Shown here: piece after piece, positions 57,392 through 64,000 of the stretch
Numbering within the stretch: position 1 is the first letter of the stretch
How the letters are laid out: each line of letters opens with the position of its first letter
Assembly: GCF_036850765.1 (NCBI RefSeq)
Contig: NC_089495.1
Location: 118,877,033-118,941,032, forward strand
From: Saccopteryx bilineata
Taxonomy: Eukaryota; Chordata; Mammalia; Chiroptera; Emballonuridae
Length of the DNA: 64,000 bases
Reading direction: 5' to 3'
Notes under the pieces: model-generated
Told to the model about the DNA's origin: nothing
The model's input: the letters and a program-made list of their open reading frames with translations, nothing else
Databases searched by the model: none
Position numbers and translations under genes: made by a program

Positions 57392-60300
57392 TTATGTCCC
57401 ACCTACATATGGAATAATGCAGTTCCTGGTTTTTTCTGATTTACTTATTTCGCTTCGTATCATGTTATCTAGATCCCACCATTTTGCTGTAAATGTTCCG
57501 ATGTCATCATTTCTTATGGCTGAGTAGTATTCCATAGTGGATATGTGCCACATCTTCTTTATCCAGTCATCTATTGACGGGCTTTTTGGTTGTTTCCATG
57601 TCCTGGCCACTGTGAACAATGCTGCAATAAACATGGGGCTGCATGTGTCTTTACGTATCAATGTTTCTGAGTTTTTGGGGTATACACCCAGTAGAGGGAT
57701 TGCTGGGTCATAAGGTAGTTCTATTTTCAGTTTTTTGAGGAACCACCATACTTTCTTCCATAATGGTTGTACTACTTACATTCCCACCAACAGTGTATGA
57801 GGGTTCCTTTTTCTCCACAGCCTCTCCAACATTTGCTATTACCTGTCTTGCTAATAATAGCTAATCGAACAGGTGTGAGGTGGTATCTCATTGCTGTTTT
57901 GATTTGCATTTCTCTAATAGCTAAAGAAGATGAGCATCTTTTCATATATCTGTTGGCCATTTGTATTTCTTCCTGGGAGAAGTGTCTGTTCATATCCTCT
58001 TCCCATTTTTTTATGGGATTGTTTGTTTGTTTGTTGTTGAGTTTTATGAGTTCTTTGTATATTTTGGATATTAGGCCCTTATCTGAGCTGTTGTTTGAAA
58101 ATATCATTTCCCATTTAGTTGGCTTTCTGTTTATTTTGTTATCAGTTTCTCTTGCTGAGCAAAAACTTCTTAGTCTGATGTAGTCCCATTCATTAATTTT
58201 TGCCTTCACTTCTCTTGCCATTGGAGTCAAATTCATAAAATGCTCTTTGAAACCCAGGTCCATGAGTTGAGTACCTATGTCTTCTTCTATGTACTTAATT
58301 GTTTCAGGTCTTATGTTTAGATCTTTGATCCATTTTGAGTTAATTTTAGTACAGGGGGACAGACTGTAGTCCAGTTTCATTCTTTTGCATGTGGCTTTCC
58401 AGTTTTCCCAGCACCATTTATTGAAGAGGCTTTCTTTTCTCCATTGTGTATTGTTGGCCCCTTTATCAAAAATTATTTGACTATATATATGTGGTTTTAT
58501 TTCTGGACTTTCTATTCTGTTCCATTGGTCTGAGTGTCTATTTTTCTGCCAATACCATGCTATTTTGATTGTCGTGGCCCTATAATAGAGTTTGAAGTCA
58601 GGTATTTTAATGCCCCCAGCTTCATTCTTTTTCTTTAGGATTGCTTTGGCTATTCGGGGTTTTTTATAGTTCCATATAAATCTGATGATTTTTTGCTCTA
58701 TTTCTTTAAAAAACGTCATTGGAACTTTGATGGGAATTGCATTGAATTTGTATATTGCTTTGGGTAATATAGCCATCTTGATTATATTTATTCTTCCTAG
58801 CCAAGAACAAGGTATATTCTTCCATCTCATTATATCTTTTTCAATTTCCCTTAACAATGGTTTATAGTTTTCATTATATAAGTCCTTTACATTCTTTGTT
58901 ATGTTTATTCCTAAGTATTTTATTTTTTTTGTTGCAATCGTGAAGGGAATTATTCTTTTGAGTTCCTTCTCAGTTGTTTCATTGTTGGCATATAGAAAGG
59001 CTATTGACTTCTGAATGTTAATTTTGTATCCTGCGAACTTACTGTATTGGCTTATTGTTTCTAGTAGTCTTTTTGTGGATTCTTTGGGGTTTTCGATGTA
59101 TAGGATCATATCATCTGGAAAAAGTGATACCTTTACTTCTTCTTTTCCGATATGGATGCCTTTTATTTCTTTGTCTTGTCTGATTGCTGTGGCGAGAACC
59201 TCTAGTACCACATTAAATAAGAGTGGAGAGAATGGACAACCCTGTCTTGTTCCTGATTTAAGGGGGAAAGCCTTCAGTTTAGTGCCATTTAATATGATGT
59301 TAGCTGATGGTTTATCATATATGCCCTTTATCATGTTGAGATATTTTCCTTCTATACCCATTTTGTTGAGAGTCTTAAACATAAAATTGTGTTGTATTTT
59401 ATCAAAAGTCTTTTCTGCATCTATTGATAAGATCATGTGGTTTTTGTTCTTTGTTTTGTTGATATGGTGTATTACATTAACCATTTTACGAATGTTGAAC
59501 CATCCTTGAGATTCTGGGATGAATCCCACTTGATCATGATGTATTATTTTTTTAATATGTTGTTGTATTCAATTTGCTAGTATTTTGTTTAGTATTTTAG
59601 CATCTGTATTCATTAGAGATATTGGTCTGTAGTTTTCTTTTTTTGTGCCATCCTTGCCTGGTTTTGGTATGAGGGTTATGTTGGCCTCATAAAATGTATT
59701 TGGAAGTATTGCTTCTTCTTCAATTTTTTGGAAGACTTTGAGTAGAATAGGAACCAAGTCTTCTTTGAATGTTTGATAAAATTCGCTGGTATAGCCATCT
59801 GGGCCTGGACTTTTATTTTTGGGGAGGTTTTTAATGGTTTTTTCTATTTCTTCTCTACTGATAGGTCTGTTTAGGCTTTCTGCTTCTTCTTGACTCAGTC
59901 TAGGAAGTTTGTATTGTTCTAGGAATTTATCCATTTCTTCTAGGTTGTTGAATTTAGTGGCATAAAGTTTTTCATAGTATTCTACAATAATTCTTTGTAT
60001 ATCTACGGTTTGTGTGGTGATTTCTCCTCTTTCATTTTGGATTTTGTTTATATGAGTTCTTTCTCTTTTTTCCTTGGTAAGTCTTGCCAAGGGTTTGTCA
60101 ATTTTATTGATCTTTTCAAAGAACCAGCTCCTTGTTCTATTAATTTTTTCTATAGTTTTTCTGTTTTCTAATTCATTTATTTCTGCTCTGATTTTTATTA
60201 TCTCCTTTCTTCGGCTGCTTTTGGGTTGTCTTTGTTCTTCTTTTTCTAGTTCCTTAAGGTGTGAAGTTAAGTGGTTCACTTGGGCTCTCTCTTGTTTGTT

Positions 60301-61218
60301 CATATAGGCCTGAAGTGATATGAACTTCCCTCTTATCACTGCTTTTGCTGCATCCCATAGATTCTGATATGTCGTATTGTCATTTTCATTAGTCTGTATA
60401 AATCTATTGATCTCTGCACTTATTTCTTCTTTGACCCATTCATTTTTTAAAAGTATGTTGTTTAGTTTCCACATTTTTGTGGGATTTTTTTCCTCTTTTT
60501 TGCAGTTGAATTCTAGTTTCAAGGCTTTATGATCAGAAAATATGCTTGGTACAACTTCAATTTTTCTGAATTTGCTGATGTTGTTTTTGTGGCCCAACAT
60601 ATGGTCAATTCTTGAGAATGATCCATGTACACTGGAGAAAAATGTATACTCAGTCACTTTGGGATGAAATGTCCTGTAGATGTCTATCATATCCAGGTGC
60701 TCTAGTGTTTTGTTTAAGGCCACTATGTCTTTGTTGATTCTCTGTTTGGATGACCGATCTAGAGCCGTCAGCGGTGTATTGAGGTCTCCAAGTATGATTG
60801 TATTTTTGTCAGTTTTTGTTTTAAGGTCAATAAGTAGCTGTCTTATATATTTTGGTGCTCCTTGGTTTGGTGCATATATATTAAGAATTGTTATGTCTTC
60901 TTGATTCAGTGTCCCCTTAGCCATTATGAAATGGCCATTTTTATCTCTGAGTACTTTTCCTGTCCTGTAGTCAGCATTATCTGATATGAGTATTGCTACA
61001 CCTGCTTTTTTTTGGATGTTATTTGCTTGGAGTATTGTTTTCCAGCCTTTCACTTTGAATTTGTTTTTATCCTTGTTACTTAGATGAGTTTCCTGTAGGC
61101 AGCATACAGTTGGATTTTCTTTTTTAATCCATTCTGCTACTCTGTGCCTTTTTATTGGTGAGTTTAATCCGTTTACATTTAGTGTAATTATTGATACTTG
61201 TGAGTTCCCTATTGCCAT
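57392..61218 (-). pseudogene. L1 copy 5 ORF2, nearly complete (1275-codon length)
   Basis: Starts at ATG 61218 and ends at TAA 57392-57394. Allowing for a 1-bp loss near 57776, the length is 1276 codons including the stop, the usual ORF2p size. The endonuclease motifs ([28 protein letters not shown]), the RT and the C-terminal Cys/His cluster are all present. Lesions: TGA at 59569-59571, codon 550, where other copies have CGA (CpG decay), and the frameshift. The RT catalytic motif reads FPDD instead of FADD (codon 701, 59116-59118). Confidence 0.94.
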
Positions 61219-61448
61219 TTTATATCTTGCTTTCTGTCAGTTTTGTGTCTTGTTTGATCCTTCTCTTTCGTTTTTCTATCTTTTGTTTTTATTTGGTTGT
61301 ATTCCATACATCTTTCCTCTGTTGCTATCTTTTTTATCTCATGTACTTCTGTGGTGGTTTTTTCAATGGTGGTTACCTTTGAGTAATGAAAAGGGTCCCT
61401 ACCCTGTTCATTGTAGCAAACTATTTTGTGAGTACTTTTGCACTCCAT
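61209..61448 (-). CDS. Small inter-ORF reading frame of young L1 (copy 5)
   Basis: 79 codons from ATG 61448 to TAG 61209-61211, overlapping the ORF2 ATG (61218) by 10 nt, exactly as in copy 1. Against copy 1 it has about 26 amino-acid changes and only about four synonymous changes, yet no indel and no stop. Composition is basic (many Lys/Arg). No known domain recognised. Confidence 0.4.
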   Translation of the reverse strand: MECKSTHKIVCYNEQGRDPFHYSKVTTIEKTTTEVHEIKKIATEERCMEYNQIKTKDRKTKEKDQTRHKTDRKQDIKWQ

Positions 61449-61521
61449 CGTCCTTTACTACTGTTAATCTCCATCTTCTCCCCCTCTTTCTTTTTGTTGT
61501 TGTCACAGTTTAAATTTGGTT

Positions 61522-62541
61522 TTATTGTGTTCTTCTTGGAGCTTTTACTTGTGGCTCTGTTTTTTTTTTTTTCTTTGTATCTGATTGGAGAACCCCCTTT
61601 AGTAATTCCTGGAGTGGGGGTTTTCTGATGATAAATTCCCTCATCTTTTCTGTATCTGTGAATGTTTTTATTTCTCCTTCATATTTGAAGGATAGCCTTG
61701 ATGGGTATAGTATTCGTGGCTGAAAGTTTCTCTCTTTCAGGACTTTAAATATTGGGGTCCACTCTCTTCTAGCTTGTAGAGTTTCTGCTGAGAAATCTGA
61801 TGATAATCTAATGGGCCTTCCTTAATATGTTGTATTCTTCTTTTCCCTGGCTGCCTTGAGAATTTTTTCTTTGCTGTTGGTTTGTGTCAATTTCATTATG
61901 ATATGCCTTGGAGTAGGTTTGTTGGGGTTAAGAAAACTCGGTGTTCTGTTTGCTTCTTGAATTTGAGGCTTTAGTTCTTTCCACAGGCTTGGGAAGTTCT
62001 CATCTATTATTTGTTTGAGTATGTTCTCCATTCCATTTTCTCTCTCTTCTCCCTCTGATATACCTATTATTCTTATGTTATTCTTTTTGATGGAGTCAGA
62101 TAATTCTTGTAGGGCTATCTCATTTTTTTTTATTTTTGAGTCTCTTTCTTCTTCTCTCTGTTGTACCTCAAGTTGCTTGTCTTCTATTTTACTAATACTC
62201 TCTTCTATCTGACCTGTTCTATTAGCTAAGCTTGTTACTTCGTTTTTCAGCTCGTGAATTGAGTTTTTCATCTCTGTTTGATTTGTTTTTATAGTTTCAA
62301 TTTCCTTGGAAATATATTCTTTGTGTTCATTGAGTTGTTTTCTGAGCTCCCTAAATTGCCTTTCTGTGTTTTCTTGTATATCTCGGAGGATTTTTAGGAT
62401 TTCTATCTTGAATTCTCTGTCATTTAGCTCCAAGGTTTCCAATATATTACATTTTTTCTCCATAGATTTTTCCTCATCTAGCTGTGTTACCTCTCTTTCT
62501 TTTGTATCCATGATATTCGATTTTCTCTTCCTTAATGGCAT
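61522..62541 (-). pseudogene. L1 copy 5 ORF1 (single nonsense change)
   Basis: ATG at 62541; natural TAA at 61522-61524 gives 339 codons in one frame. The only lesion seen is TAA at 61822-61824 (codon 240; TATAAA in other copies reads TATTAA here), after the KAAREKK segment near the CTD. The N-terminal basic region, coiled coil (about codons 35-125) and RRM are intact. Confidence 0.9.
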
Positions 62542-63003
62542 CTGAGGGTCGTTTTGTTGATAGTATTAATGAGATTTAATAAAGAATAAAAAGTTAAAAA
62601 AAATAAAAAATCAAAAAGAGTTGGGTTTTTTTAAAAAAAAATTAATAATGAAATAAAGAAAAATAAAATAATAATTTTTTAAAAAAGGAAATTATTCCCC
62701 CCCTCCTTTTTTCCTCTCCTCTCCCCTTTTTCTTGAGAAAATCTTGTGGTGAACTGTGAATTTTAACAAACAATGCCTGTGATGGAGGTCCTGAATTGGG
62801 GAAAAGTAATAAAGGGGCAAAAAAAAAAAAAAAAAAGGAAAAAAAAAGGGGGGGCGGTATGGACCCACAAAATGCAAATAAAGAAAAAATTTGGGTCAAG
62901 AATAAAATGATTTGCTTTTAGGTGTTGGTGTTGTCTAAGAGTTATGATGAGAGGAATAAGAGAACAGAAAAATGGGGGGACAAATTAAAAAAATACTATT
63001 GTT

Positions 63004-64000
63004 GTGACGTCACGGAAATGGCGCCGTGAGAAGCGCGTCCGACAGCTCTCCTCTAAATCACAACAAATTTATCAACTAGAAACAGAAAAATTTATCCTCG
63101 GAGCATTCCGGAGTTCCACACAAACTGAAAGCAAAAGGACTGTTATCACTTGAATCTGAGAGACGAGGGTGTGGAGGAAGCTACCGCAGCAGCGACGCTC
63201 ATTCAAGCCGCCAGGGAGTGCGCCCGCGGTGAGTCAGCCCATATACTTGGGAACCGCAAGCCGCCGCTCGCGGCCGCGAGCCCGCGAGCTGCCGTGAACC
63301 CCCGCGAACCGCCACCGCGAGCTGCTGCGAGCCCCCGCGGAACGGCGGCCGCCACGAGCCGCCTCGCGCGCGCCCGGTCCGGTTGAGCACTGCTGGCGTT
63401 CCCAGCGGCCCGCACACTGCGAGTGGGGGTCGCCGGCCACTGGTGCCCTGAGCGCCCCATTCGCGCGCGTGCCTTGGGCATTCCACGCGCCCAGGGCGAC
63501 CTACTGGCCCGCACACCCAGGGGGCTCCATTATCCTGCGCCTGGTGCGGTCCAGCCGCCAGCGGCGGGGCGAGCGGGAGAGGCTTGGGAAATTCTCTCCG
63601 TGGGCGGGGCACCTCACCCAGCCATTCAAGCTAACAATCAAGCGTTGGGGGAGGGGTGCGCGCAGGCAGCCTAAAAATACCTTCTGAAACACAGCTGCGA
63701 CCCAATCACTGAAATTAGCTAAACCCATAAAATCTGCGCACCCTCGGTTCTAATTGATAAGATCTCTCTCAGTTCAGCGATCCAAGACAAGAGGCGTGAT
63801 ATTTTTTAGTGCCTCTCGCTAAAGGGGCGGGGGCAACTTCTGATTGATAGAGCCTCCATATTCAGGGATAAACGCTAACAAGAAGGACTTGCCAGATAAT
63901 AAGGTCTATACTACACTAGTCGTAAGCAGAGACTAGTGCCTCTTCTTCCCAGCAAAAACAGGCTACAAAGTGTGGAAAGCCTGGGTTGAGAGGTCCAACT
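63004..64000 (+). mobile_element. L1 5' UTR in plus orientation, head-to-head with copy 5
   Basis: Begins TGACGTCACGGAAATGGCGCCGTGAG, the L1 5' terminus without the first GAG seen in copy 1, and runs to the window end, matching copy 1 from about 1293 to 2196. A CpG-rich segment at 63250-63365 is about 85 bp longer than in copy 1. The element continues beyond the window, so it may be an inverted 5' piece of copy 5 or the start of a separate L1. Confidence 0.9.
63150..63680. promoter_or_regulatory. CpG-rich island in L1 5' UTR
   Basis: Very high GC with many intact CpG sites, including repeated CCGCGAGC / GCGAACCGCC units at 63250-63365. Preserved CpGs suggest youth or low germline methylation. 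Confidence 0.7.

Larger units (their letters stand above)
57143..63003 (-). mobile_element. Young L1 (copy 5), minus strand, best preserved
   Basis: 3' end at 57143 (A-rich tail, G-rich 3' UTR on the element strand), ORF2 57392-61218, inter-ORF with small ORF, ORF1 61522-62541, and 462 nt of 5' UTR up to 63003. There it stops at a position equivalent to about 3205 of copy 1, and an L1 5' terminus in the opposite orientation follows directly. Lesions seen are one stop in ORF1, and one stop and one 1-bp deletion in ORF2. It may be one 5'-inverted insertion together with 63004-64000. Confidence 0.93.

Overview
The window is mammalian nuclear DNA from a bat. It holds spliced vertebrate exons, several long LINE-1 (L1) copies with poly(A) ends and target-site duplications (TSDs), and tRNA-derived SINEs with the Rhin-1-type head (A box TGGCTCAGTGG, B box GGTTCGATTCC, about 370-390 bp) that I associate with horseshoe and leaf-nosed bats. 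A rhinolophoid bat (Rhinolophus or Hipposideros type) is the best guess. The species call rests on recognition of the repeats, not on a search.

Bases 87-28325 carry the 5' two thirds of one host gene on the minus strand, POSTN (periostin). Fourteen coding exons were placed from the signal-peptide exon (ATG at 28285) to the end of the fourth FAS1 domain (exon 14, 87-189). They join without a frame break into 631 codons plus one base, and every intron is GT-AG. The layout is signal peptide, EMI domain, then FAS1 domains 1 to 4. The alternatively spliced C-terminal exons lie before base 1. A TATA box stands at 28349-28356. The introns hold SINEs, old L1 tails, a Tc1/mariner-like DNA element and, in intron 11, a full-length L1 antisense to the gene.

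Bases 28357-64000 are the region upstream of POSTN. I find no second host gene there. It is mostly L1 sequence: a 5'-truncated young L1 (30088-32253), an old L1 tail (36639-37249), an older long L1 (42620-55760) split by a full-length younger L1 on the opposite strand (45176-53193), and a further young L1 (57143-63003, minus strand) that meets a plus-strand L1 5' UTR head to head at 63004. A 120-bp hAT-type MITE with a perfect 8-bp duplication sits inside the L1 at 45176-53193.

The most unusual observation is a 79-codon ATG-initiated reading frame between ORF1 and ORF2 in all three young L1 copies that include that region. Its stop codon overlaps the ORF2 start by 10 nt. The older L1 in the same window has a spacer of only about 56 nt and lacks it. 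Other observations are a CRE plus YY1-like motif at the L1 5' terminus, a substitution in the reverse-transcriptase FADD motif of the best-preserved L1, a 38-bp perfect palindrome, and a long hairpin in POSTN intron 2. All L1 ORFs carry lesions as read here, so none looks competent for retrotransposition.
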